In this document: piece by piece, positions 1 to 10,474 of the stretch | Layout: each line of letters starts with the position of its first letter | Position numbering within the stretch: position 1 is the stretch's first letter | Assembly (NCBI RefSeq): GCF_963583255.1 | Contig: NC_084815.1 | Coordinates: forward strand, 16,477,807-16,541,806 | Length of the DNA: 64,000 bases | Direction: 5' to 3' | From: Pyrus communis | Taxonomy: Eukaryota; Streptophyta; Magnoliopsida; Rosales; Rosaceae | The notes under the pieces: generated by a model | The model's input: the letters and a program-made list of their open reading frames with translations, nothing else | Told to the model about the DNA's origin: nothing | The model's database searches: none | Made by a program: the position numbers and the translations under genes

Positions 1-453
1 GTTATACCTGCGTTAAATTAAATTCTGGTAATTAATTTGGATAAAAATAGTTACTAGTTAAAAACCTGTGCTTATGATTGAAGAAAACCAAAGAAACTGC
101 CAGATGAGAGCATAGTTATATGGTTATTTAGTCATGATCTCAAGTGAAGTGTTCATTTGTATCTCGGAAATCAAAGCTGCATTACATATAATTACAATTT
201 AGGAATTTGATTCTTTTTGCCATTGTTTTACCAATAGAACCTTTGTGAAAAATGCTGAAATTGTTTGTCTAACTTCAGAGTAGCTTAGATTTGGACGCCA
301 CAGGGTATAATTGAAAAATAAGGATAGTAATGGTTGGCTGTTAACCGTGTCAGAAAAGTTTATGCCCCTAAACAACTTATTTGAAGTGCATACTAATATT
401 TGGCCTTTATTATGACTCAGATGTCCTGGGAGCAACTCTAACTACTTATTTAG

Positions 454-1964
454 ATAAGCCTCGTGTCTATATTGGGTGCATGAAATCAGGCGAAGTCTTC
501 TCTGAACCGTGAGTGCAGAAAACATGCTTTATATGATGGAAACTTTGACACTATGAGTTATTTTAGATTAGATATAACTATTTTATTGGTTTGTGTTGTC
601 TCAATTACACAGAACACGCAAGTGGTTTGAGCCAGACTGGTGGAAATTTGGCGATGCAAAATCGTAAGCACGAATTTTTTTTCTTTTCTTCTACCTTTAA
701 GATAGATTTGTTAATCCATGTTGTTGCTCTCTCTCTCTCTCTCTCTCCATGGTGGAAATTTAGGCAAATTTATGGCGGGAGGTTGATCATTAGTTCTTTA
801 TATGGAAAAAGTGTCTTTGAAAATGTTCATTTAGTCAGATAAGTAAAAGGCTCTTTTCGACTGAAGTGACCTGTTAGAGCAGCCCAACGAAATGTTATCC
901 TAAAAAAACAAACATGTGAGAAACGATGATAACTGATTTTTTCTACAGTGCCTTGGTAATTTCTCCATATAGACTGTTCTACGTGATATTGGATTGCCTA
1001 ATGATGCTGGGAGGGTGGTCATTAGTTCTTTGTAGGGAACAACGTGTGTCTGAAAATGTTTGTTAGTTAGGTAAGTAGAAGGAAAAGGTGTAAAGTTGAT
1101 TATTTAGTTTTCTCTGTATGTCCTTTATATAAAGGATTCTCATCTGAACGATCATGGTAGGCGTTAGGCTGCTAGTCTTCAAGTATTGAAGCAATTCATA
1201 ATAGCATTTGAATTTGCTGCTTAAATTCCCAGGTTCTACTATGTAATATTTCACTTGGCTTCTGATGCAGGTACTTTAGACATGCTTCTGGTGAATTGTA
1301 CGCCATTTCTAGAGCCTTGGCTCAATTTATATCAATAAACAGGTACTTCCGCCGCCTCTTCATCTTTTCTTCTTTCATGTTTCAATAGTATCGTGTAGCA
1401 TGCTGACAACTTTGGGAGGATTTAATTTATAGCTTTCTGTCGGTTTGCAGGTCTATTCTTCGTGCTTATGCTCATGATGATGTTAGTGCTGGGTCATGGT
1501 TTATTGGGCTTGATGTGAAGCACATTGATGAACGGAAATTTTGCTGCTCCTCTTGGATGCCAGGTCCGTCGATCTTTTCTGTCGAGTACATATACAAATC
1601 ACTATGAACATAATGAAACTTTTCCCAATAATATCTGGATTTCTCTTGAAAAGACTGCTGAAGTATAACTACTATCTTAATATCAAGGCAAGAAATCATC
1701 TTGCTGCGGTTTACTCGCTTCTCAACCATTTTTTCTTCGAAAATGCTTGTTGAAAGGGGAAACAAAATTTTTAATAATTAGAAAAACACAACCAAGGACA
1801 CATAGAGGAAGAGTGACAGGGTCTTTAGATGCTGAAAGCCATTCAATATGATTCTCCGTCTCCACTGCGGTAATTTTCACAGAAGGATATATTTGAATAT
1901 GATGATTCTCGTTACTAATCCATGTGCATCTTTCATTTCAGGAGGAATGTGTACAGCCGTGTAA
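454..1964 (+). CDS. GT31 beta-1,3-galactosyltransferase, C-terminal exons (5' end outside window)
   Basis: This is the 3' end of a glycosyltransferase family 31 gene; such enzymes add beta-1,3-galactose to glycoprotein glycans (arabinogalactan type in plants) in the Golgi. Exons with GT-AG borders and consistent phase are 454-508, 613-663, 1271-1342, 1451-1563 and 1942-1964 (stop TAA 1962-1964). The decoded pieces read RVYIGCMKSG, KWFEPDWWKFGD, SYFRHASGELYAIS, YAHDDVSAGSWFIGLDVKHI and FCCSSW, ending GGMCTAV. YFRHASG.LY, the DDVS.GSW block and the C-terminal cysteines are typical of plant GT31 galactosyltransferases, closest in my recollection to the GALT31A-like group. The catalytic DDD region and membrane anchor would lie upstream; bases 1-453 read as intron. 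The last exon has only seven codons. The 3' UTR probably runs to about 2230. The family call is firm; subgroup and acceptor are inference. Confidence 0.88.
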
Positions 1965-2239
1965 TCTAAAGTACCGCACACCTATTGATACAACCAATAC
2001 ATTATGAAAGGGAAGTCCCTTCATTTTCAGCAGTACACAATCATTTATTCTGCCCAAATTGATTCGAGCAGCCTTGAGCTAGGAGGTTAGATTAGATTAA
2101 GTTCTATATGCTGCTGGTCGAGGTTCTCTGGGAAGCTCCGGATCCTGTTAGTTTTCGCCCTCGCAGTTACTGAAAGTCCGGTGTCACTCTAAGTAGTCTT
2201 TTTTGTCATACCTGTATCAGTACCGTACGAGTTCATCCT

Positions 2240-2925
2240 TGAATTTCTCTAATCTTACTTCTGTACCTAGGAACCATTGATAGAGAAACACAATTTTCTT
2301 TTGGTTGTTGATTATATACAAATTGGAACTCATGGTGTAGCATTGGTTCCATACTTTCAGTGATTATTTTTTCAGTTACTTCCACTTAGGGTTTGATGTC
2401 ATAACATGACTTAAACCTAAGACGAAATTAGCTGGTTAAGGTTGGACGTTAACTTCGTAAGAACCCGCAAATTAACCGGTTATAATTTCTCGACATAATA
2501 TTTGCATTAACACGTCATTCTAGCCACCTTATCTACCTCAGATCAACCTTATTTATTTTTTTATTAAAAACTTACAAGCCTTCGACTTATTAAATCTCAA
2601 GCTGTAGGCAATCTTTTTTACCATTTAAAAAAAAGAATTTGACAAAAAAAAATAAAAATCAATTAAAATCTGAAAACAAAAATTAATCAAAAAAATGGTG
2701 CAATCAAAAGGACTATGATTTATGGCGGGGCACACAGACTAATGCAGCATTGAACAGCAAAAGCCATCCTTGCCGGATTCTCTATATGAGGATCTAAGAA
2801 TCCTCTAATCACATTCGTCGTGATTGAAGGATGTTGATCCTCGCAAAGAGAATCCGACGAGCATCATCTCTCCAGTAAAAGTGGCATGAAGTTTGACTTA
2901 GACGTTGCTCTGCCAATCAGTTCTT
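2240..2925. other. Intergenic spacer between GT31 and bZIP genes
   Basis: AT-rich spacer with short A-runs near 2630-2700 and no coding signal on either strand. Its one recognisable structure is the small inverted repeat at 2760-2870. The promoter of the bZIP gene probably occupies the right half. Confidence 0.5.
2760..2870. repeat. Short inverted repeat, MITE remnant
   Basis: The arms are CGGATTCTCTATATGAGGATC at 2774-2794 and, in reverse complement, CGGATTCTCTTTGCGAGGATC at 2836-2856, separated by about 41 bases. Homology extends weakly outward (CATCCTTGC against GATGCTCGT). A GAGGATC / GAGAATCC fold-back of this kind is, from memory, a common MITE type in apple-like genomes. It lies just upstream of the putative bZIP promoter. 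Confidence 0.5.
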
Positions 2926-2927
2926 AA

Positions 2928-2933
2928 CACGTG
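2928..2933. promoter_or_regulatory. Perfect G-box (CACGTG)
   Basis: CACGTG occurs within the palindrome ACACGTGT at 2927-2934, about 130-230 bases before the likely 5' leader of the bZIP gene (leader-like sequence with 'ctagggttcggg' near 3085-3105) and 954 bases before its ATG. Plant GBF-type bZIP and some bHLH proteins bind this hexamer, so autoregulation is possible, but that is inference. Confidence 0.4.
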
Positions 2934-3886
2934 TACGGCTCAGAACAATAGTGCCACATCCACCATCTGGGCCAATCCTATTAACCCAGTTCACGACAAG
3001 ACCGGCCGGTGTTCGCTACCATAGAAGGCAAAATTTCCCCATCTAAAATTTCCAGCGAGGAAAGTAAAACGCGGGAAAATTGAGCAGCTAGGGTTCGGGT
3101 TTTTTGGGGCTCCTTCAACATTACTACTTTGATTTCAGTTCCCCCTTCTGTATTTCGGAAGATTCAGGTCTATTGCAATTTCCTCTTATGTTTTGGGGTG
3201 TGTGTGTGTATGTTGAAGCTTTCTGGATCCTTGAATTTTACAGATGCAGGTAAGGGGAAAATTTAAAATTTCAAAATTAATTGGAGAAGATGACAATTTT
3301 TAATAGTTTTAATTAACAAAGGGGGAATTAGTTGGTGTGCAAGTGATCCGATTTTATCATTTAGAAATTGTGTGACAATTTGGGAACGGTAAAAGTAGAA
3401 ACTAATGGGCATATGGATGATGAATTACTGAGATAGAAAGGTATAATTTTGTGTGTGTTGCATGTGCTGATTGAAATGTTGATGATGAAGCTTCTTTTTT
3501 ATGGGTGAAAATTATAAAGCTTCCTTTTTTGGTGGAAATGATAATGCTTTCTTTTTTTTTTCTTTTTTTTTCTTTTTTTTTTTGTGCGTTAGATTTTGAA
3601 ATTTTTCGTTCAGTAATTCAAAATCTGATTGGTTCGGCTGAAGTGTGCGAAATTTTTGAATTGTTGATTTAGTAATTCGAAATCTGGATTTTTCCTTGTC
3701 CCAGTTGTAAAAGAAAGAAATAGGATGGTCATTAAATTTAATCTAACAATATATTTTGTTTTGTTGTACATTCTTAATGTGAGATAGTCGCCGGTGTTTT
3801 GATTCTGAATATGCAGCCGTGAATAGTAACCTGACCTGTGACAGCTTCTTCAAGCACAGGGAAGGCCTTCTTAAACATTGGACAAC

Positions 3887-6354
3887 ATGGACCAAGATGT
3901 AACAAAGAAGTTAAAGGGATCGGATGGAACTGCAGTGCCAGTTGGATATGACAATCCCAAGGAGGGTGATAACGGGAACCTAGTCCTTGAGGCATCAAAG
4001 AGGTAATTTCTTTCCTTATTCTTTTATCTTTCACATTACGAACCAGGCAGCAGCGTCGAGTTATTAACTCTCTGATGTTGTCCCTGGTCTTAACCAAACT
4101 AAATTTGATCTTATGACTACGTGCAGTTTGGAACAAAATATTGATGGTTTGACTGATGGAAATGATGGTGGCACTAACGTAAGTGTTTTTTTTTTTTTTT
4201 TTGTTATGTCTGCCCGTATCTGAGATGGGTTTCCTCTTTTTATTTGATGATTAGATGATATTTATGCATGAAGATAAATTTTTAAAGTAATCTTGGATTT
4301 CATCTATCAGGCAAACCACCTCACTCAGAGGAAAAATGGGTCCGACAGCATGCAATCTGCTGGTAAGAGTGAGCACTTCTCTTTATTGTTTGCTTTCATA
4401 GTAATGCGAGACTTTTTTCAATCAGGATTTCTGAGTTTAATTTTGTGGGAGGAACATTTTGGTGGCCTGTTTTTGCTGTCCATCCCTCTTCTGTTGATTT
4501 TGTATAGAAAAAGGGGATGGTTTAATATGGCCTGGATTTACGTTAATGAAGGAGAAATGCTGTGATGGTCCTAAATTTGGACATGCTACCTTAACCAGTT
4601 GCTTCATACTATTACTGACCGATTTCTTTTCCTAACTATCTGAACGACAGAAAATGATGTGAAAGTCCATGCTCAGGTCAGTCCGACAACTGAAGAGGAA
4701 GCGAAAGAGATTTCTACAAATGTTTCTGGTTATGCACCTCCTGCTGCTGGTTTTGTGGGAGTATCTCTTGGTTCACCATATGAAAAAATAGGAGTTAGCA
4801 CAGCCTTTGTCGCTCCATCTGCTGGTGCTCAGTTGCCTTTTGGTACTTCAGTTCTGGTATGGAAATGTTTACCTTATTGATTTTGGTACTAATTATTTGC
4901 TTGCAAGCTTATCCTTTCCATTTCAGTTTGAATTGAAGTTAGATAACTGTTAAAAGAATGCGGACTTTGATACTTCTCTGTTTCTTTGTTTTGAACAACA
5001 CTCAGTTACTGGTTTGATTGAAATCATGGGATTGATGAAAGATTACGGATTTGGATTTTCCTCAAATTTTGTGAGCCAGAGTTTGCTGTGAAACAAAGCC
5101 ATCTTAAGACTCTGCAGGGTGGTTATTTACTGAAACGTTGTTCTATTCATGACTTTTGAGGAATATTGAGTTCAGACTCATCTTGGTTGAAACGAATTCT
5201 AAGATAACTCTTAGATGTAGTCTGCTATTCACACTATTGATTCACATGTTGGTTTCCTCAGGATGAAAGGCAGATGAAACGAGAGAAAAGGAAACAAGCT
5301 AACAGAGAATCTGCAAGGAGATCTAGGTTAAGGAAGCAGGCTGAATATGAGGAACTGGTGAAGACATGTGAATCCTTAAACGAAGAGAAAGTTGCTCTTC
5401 AATCCAAAATGGAAGAATTGAAAGGGGATTCAGAGACACTGAGGCTTGAAAATGCCGCATTAAGGGTACTACTCAATGTTCTCATAGAATTTATTGAGCT
5501 GTGGGCCTGTTCTCGGTTATTTTTTACGTGTACCAAGTTGTCTCTTTCTTTTTTCTCTTTGGTCTTTTTTAATAACCGGATTCTCAAAGATCAACCATAC
5601 TAATAGTACATCAAAGGAATAAGTTTCTAGGTTGTTTTCCTGCAAAAGTTTGGAGGTTGACTCATGAGTCGGTAGCATGTCCGAGCCCAAGGCTGGGTTC
5701 ATGGTGCTGGGCTTTGAGTTAGTTGGAGATTTTGCATATTCATGTGCACCACAAATAGTTACCCAACTAGTGGAACTCTAAGCATATTTTACCCAAAAAA
5801 ACGATAGGCACTTGAACAACTATGTCCGTATTGTTTTGATTTCTTATATCCACCATATACTTAGAGTAAACAAGCCATCTCCACATTGAATTATCATGCG
5901 TTGTTGCTTTTGGTTGCCAAAAATTTACCAAGTGTAGGAATTTACCAATTGAGTGAGGGGTGTGGTGTCGGAATGGGTTTTGATCAGATATGTTGTAGCA
6001 TGTGCTACTGAGTTAAGTTGAACCTGAAAAATTGAGGAAAACTGATTTGATCATCCTAGTTTGTTTCAACCTAAGATATATTTACATTTACTTGCAGCTC
6101 GATCTCACATGAGTTTTGTCTTGTAGGAGAAGCTGAAAAATGCTCAGGCGGTGACGCAAGGAGGGATTGTTTCAGTTAAGATTGAAGTAGACTTGGACCT
6201 GCCAAATGATGCCAAAAATATACTGAGCAATTTGGGTTCTGTAAGCAGGAATGATGAACTGGATCGCGAGAAACATGAAAGTTCCATGTCTGAAACCAAG
6301 TTCCATCAGCTGATGGAATCAAACGCTAGGACTGATGCTGTTGCTGCTAGATGA
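3887..6354 (+). CDS. GBF-type bZIP transcription factor lacking the N-terminal MFMR region
   Basis: Six coding exons, 3887-4002, 4127-4178, 4311-4362, 4651-4856, 5262-5465 and 6127-6354, join in phase to 285 aa. The basic region (about residues 147-169) contains NRESARRSR with the N156-x7-R164 spacing. It is followed by six perfect heptad leucines (L174, 181, 188, 195, 202, 209), so it should dimerise and bind ACGT-core (G-box) sites in the nucleus. The N-terminal part (KKLKGSDG, then acidic, Gly/Asn-rich and Pro/Ala-rich stretches) matches the middle of GBF/CPRF1-like proteins. The proline-rich multifunctional mosaic region that normally precedes it is absent. An in-frame stop (TAA at 3872-3874) lies upstream of the chosen ATG. 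A non-coding 5' exon near 3060-3249 ('atgcag' before GTAAGG) is likely. It could be a genuine short isoform or a partly lost gene. Confidence 0.9.
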
Positions 6355-6379
6355 TAAGGAAGCTGGTGTTGTCTGCAGC

Positions 6380-7075
6380 CTCACATCACACTTGGTGGAC
6401 TGATGGACCTCATTAACTTAACTTTCGGTTTACAACCAGCAGGTGGAATACAGGAAATTCCGAGTGGAAGAGGGTCAGAAAAAGAACTTGCTAATTTATG
6501 GTTCCTTTAGCATTCAACTCTCCTTTGTGCTATGATGTATTAGATTCGAGATTGCCGTGGCGATTTTGGGAGTAATTTAGGGTAGGCTAAAAGTGTGTTT
6601 CCATATGAACATGAACATTCCAAAGGATAGGTCTCTGAAAGTGACTTGTAATTGTTACTGCAGAATTCTTGTTAGATTGACAGAATCTTCTCTTTAAAAT
6701 TGGTTTATTACTTTGATCCTTCTACCAGAAATTCGACCATGTCCATGAGATTCAAATTGTTTCGACCTTCGAGTGAAAATGTTAAATCTAGGGATTGATT
6801 ATTGGGGTAAAAAAAAAAAAAAAAAAGAGGAAGAAAAAGGGTCATTATGAACTCCTCGCTCTTATTTGTCACTGGGGAGGAGTGCATTATGATTATTTTT
6901 GGAATGTTAATATCATTTCCCTTAATCGATTTATACCTTGTATAGGAATTCACAAGGAGGCTTTTTCAATTGTTTACAGCTTTATCACATGATTACATTA
7001 TATAGCGGTATCCATTATCCACATTTTATCAGGGAAAATTCTGAGTTCAAATATCGTTTAAAGTGTCATTTTAAG
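6380..7075. other. bZIP 3' UTR and spacer
   Basis: Bases to about 6700 look like 3' UTR of the bZIP gene. A run of A at 6810-6826 follows. No coding region is supported; reading frames here overlap homopolymers. Confidence 0.45.
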
Positions 7076-7267
7076 TTCTAAAGTTAAACGCGCCACTTAG
7101 TACTACGGTTTAGTAGTATTTCTCTTCACTGGTAAGTGAGAGGTCTTAGGTTCGATTCTCGCCAAAGGTGAATTTGAACATTATTGCTAGTCTATTGTGA
7201 GGTTCAGCCACCCCACTCTCCTTAGTGTAAATAATATCATTTGTTTAAAAAATTCTAAGTTAAACGC
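7076..7267 (+). mobile_element. tRNA-derived SINE with target-site duplication
   Basis: The body is about 7092-7252. It has a box-A-like stretch (TAGTAGTATTTCTCTTCACT) and a clear RNA polymerase III box B (GGTTCGATTCTCGCC near 7150), then GTGAGGTTCAGCC, and ends in a T/A-rich tail (GTTTAAAAAA). It is flanked by TTCTAAAGTTAAACGC (7076-7091) and TTCTAAGTTAAACGC (7253-7267), a 15-16 bp target duplication. A second, more diverged copy lies at about 43048-43193. The SINE identification is firm; the family name is not assigned. Confidence 0.8.
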
Positions 7268-7749
7268 TGCAAATACAATCCTTTTGTTTGTTCAAAGATA
7301 AAGATTATAATTGGTCGTTGAAAAAGTGCAAATCAAAAGGGGTTTTCAAGGGGAATTTTCATAATTTTTAGTGCTGGGACATTGCACCTAGAGCGTATCC
7401 ATGATGTTGAATTTCAACCCCAAATCACCGTCCTTCCTTCCCAGTGCCCTTCAATTCAAAGCTCAATAATGAATCAAAGTTCTGGAAGAGAAGGAAAATT
7501 ATGGGTCATTTGGTAAAGAGTTTGGACTACGTCCACTTCTGCAACTTTCTATGGATTTATGAATTCGACCTGTTTTTGGGCCTCCCCTTTGTGGGGTTCA
7601 GTTTGAAGTTTCTATCGAGTTTGTTTCCTGTCATGATCCCTCATGAAAGAGTCAAACTTACACAACATTTGATGTACATATGGTTATGTGCTTAGGTGAT
7701 GTGTTTCCAGACACAAATTTATATAGGCCCAATTGGATTAATGTTCTAT
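7268..7749. other. Spacer without recognised genes
   Basis: An 83-codon open frame at 7444-7695 has no recognisable domain and is flanked by repeats. I do not support it as a gene. Confidence 0.4.
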
Positions 7750-8714
7750 GTGATAATAGGGTAGTCGGAAAATTACTACTATGGTAGAAGAAAGAGTAGA
7801 ATTTAATAACCTCTATGGTGAAATCTGTTAGAATTTAGCACGTGATCTGCACATATGCTAAATTTTTCTTTCTATTTGTTTTTACCCATTATTCAGATAA
7901 AAAAAAAAGAAGTAAAAAGATAAAATAAAGCCCCTTCATCGTTCCCTCTCAATTTGAAACAATGAAATGCGATGTGGGCGTTCATCGTTTGAAATCCAAT
8001 TGGAAACTGAAATCGTCGATTAAAATCAAAGAAATTTGGTTCGTGTTTCAATAGCCACACCCACATCAATGATTAGGAGAAGAGTGGAAGGGGACGTCGC
8101 CCCATAATTCTAAGATATTGATGCAAATCTTGAGATCTTTAGGGCCTGTATTAATTGTTGTTGTGTCAAAATGTAAGATAAACAAGATTAGATATGATGA
8201 GTTATGAATTAACGAAAATGTAATTTATGTAATCTATCATTATACACGAATTACAAATCATGTCTTACGGACAAACTAATCCTATCCTTCAAGCTTAATT
8301 CCATCCAAACCACAAAATGGGCCCTTAATTAGGTAACGTTTTCTATGACTTTTACAGGTATAGTCTTAAAAAATATATAATAATAATAATTTCCTTTTCT
8401 CCAGTTGGTTTTCTCCTCAATTGGTTCTGCTTGAAAAGAACCCCTTCCACGGCAGGGAAGGCGTGTAAAAACCTTAGGGATACTGAATGGATTTTTTTTC
8501 CTTCTTCGTGTTGGCCGTTAGGTATAGAGACTGGAATTAGAATGATTAAGTATTAAAAATAAATTTAACCTTACATGTGAGCCTCACGTGCTAATAATTA
8601 ATAAAAATTTGACAAAAAGTTAATTTTGAGCCTAAAACCTAACACAATTCACCATAGGAGTTTAAATTCTAATATTTTTTTACCAAATAAGTTATCTTCC
8701 GACTATTCTATCAC
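7750..8714. mobile_element. Non-autonomous inverted-repeat element, about 965 bp
   Basis: The left end (GTGATAATAGGGTAGTCGG, 7750-) and the reverse complement of the right end (GTGATAGAATAGTCGG, ending at 8714) match. Similarity continues inward for about 100 bases (GTAGAATTTAA, CTCTATGGTGAA, TTAGCACGTG against GAATTTAAACTCC, TATGGTGAA, TTAGCACGTG). The interior codes for nothing. No clean target duplication was found. Long terminal inverted repeats suggest a Mutator-type or other MITE; class is uncertain. Confidence 0.55.
8140..8345. repeat. Possible small GGGCC-ended MITE inside the larger element
   Basis: The stretch starts AGGGCCTGTATTAATTG and ends CACAAAATGGGCCCTTAA, a short inverted pair (GGGCC) around an AT-rich core of about 190 bases. 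The ends resemble Tourist-like MITEs, but inverted homology beyond the ends is weak. Confidence 0.25.
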
Positions 8715-10068
8715 CACATAAACTGTTAATTCAATTAAGCTATTTATATATTATCATTTATTAGTACTAAATCACAAAATATGTGTTTCAAGCACAAATA
8801 TGTATACAATCCGTGTCGTGACAGAATCTCTCCTCAAATATATTCGTAATAAGTACGTACTACGTATCCATCAAAATTATTCTGTATCATATTTTGGTTT
8901 GTGTTGTAGCTTTACACAATAAACTGTTTGAATTTGCATTGTTGGCAAGATGAGACGCTAATCTATCTCAAGGATAACATTCTTTATTCACTTTTCAAGA
9001 TTTGAAGAAAAAAGTTGCTTCAATCATATCTTTTCATCATCAATTTTCCTAGGCAACGTCCAATGCAGACAATCTGCCTGGTTCACCTCAAATTACGCAG
9101 AGTTTATTGCATAAATTATTAAATTTTGGCAATAAAATATAAGGCATGTATTCCATTAAAATTTGACATAATGCATCATATCATCAGATTAATGCATATG
9201 TTATCTTTTAACTAAATGTTCCGTCATTTAATATTATCACATAAAAGGAACAGTTGCATGCAAGTTTTTCTCGACAATCAGGCAATCGACAAAGTAAAAA
9301 ACTTCATACCTCCCACTTTGTTCTCTATTTTACTTTTAAAAATGGGTTAGTTAATTCAGTTAAAATGGTTGGCATGTTCATACTTGTCCATATCACGTGT
9401 AGAAACCAGCAAAGACTAAGTCATGGTTGGCTGGTTGCCAAATTTCCCATGTCGTACACGCACATGTAAATACACATGAACACCAATATTTTAGAAAAGT
9501 AAGTAAAATATAATTGTCAAATTTTAAAAGTCTGCATGCAAGCGGTACTAATTTATTCTTAATCGCGATCAGTAACCCTCCAAGGACATACCCAAGGACT
9601 TTGATCTCTTGTATACGATCTGACGTTTTAATATTTCCTCATCAGGAGCGCCCAAACGTTAATCTCGCTATTCTGTTGTGTTGTATAGATAAATTCATAT
9701 TTCCGTCCATATAAAGGTGTTTTGACTTCATTTCTTCTTATGTCAGAGCTTCCAGTTTTTATTCCTACTTGTCAGACAATTGTTCCTATCATGAATGCTT
9801 TTTGTTTTTGGTTTGAAACCGGGATTGTGCGGGAATTTTAAGACAGTTTGGTCTCATTTTTTGGGTAATTAGTTATCCAGTTTTTCTTCACAAAATTTGG
9901 ACCTGTTCAAAAAGTGAGAGTTGGGTTGGTAGCTGGGAATTTGGTTTGAGTTCACAAGAAAATATAGGTTTTGTCACAAGAAAGGTTCATGTGAAAGTTG
10001 AGTTTCTCAACTGCTTGATTGAATGAGCAGCTGACAATTTCTTTTCCTACAGATTTGAAGCTGTTTTC

Positions 10069-10102
<34 letters not shown>

Positions 10103-10148
10103 TCTGTGGTCTTGTTTATTCAATTGGTGTTCTTGCTGTGTTCTTGAA
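8715..10148. other. Spacer and 5' leader region of the epimerase gene
   Basis: AT-rich spacer with no coding region I can support. The last 400 bases (from about 9740) are leader-like and include a (GA)n microsatellite at 10071-10099, 50 bases before the ATG. (GA)n tracts in 5' leaders are common in plants. Confidence 0.45.
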
Positions 10149-10315
10149 ATGAATGATTCTGGATCAGCAGTTGAAGTTTCGAAAGACAAGAATGGAATCG
10201 ATCAAGTTCATCTTCAGAACCCGCGAGGAGCCTCAGTTCAGGTTAGATTTCTTTTACCAACATCGATATTGTCCTGAACTTAACCATTGGTTTAATCTAT
10301 TAGTAGCAGAACCAT

Positions 10316-10346
<31 letters not shown>

Positions 10347-10398
10347 CTATATATATATATATATAACTTCATTTTAATCCTTGGCAAAAATGACTTTT

Positions 10399-10474
<76 letters not shown>

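Noticed and set aside
3774..4136. A 120-codon antisense frame
   Set aside because: Shadow of the first coding exon and intron of the bZIP gene.
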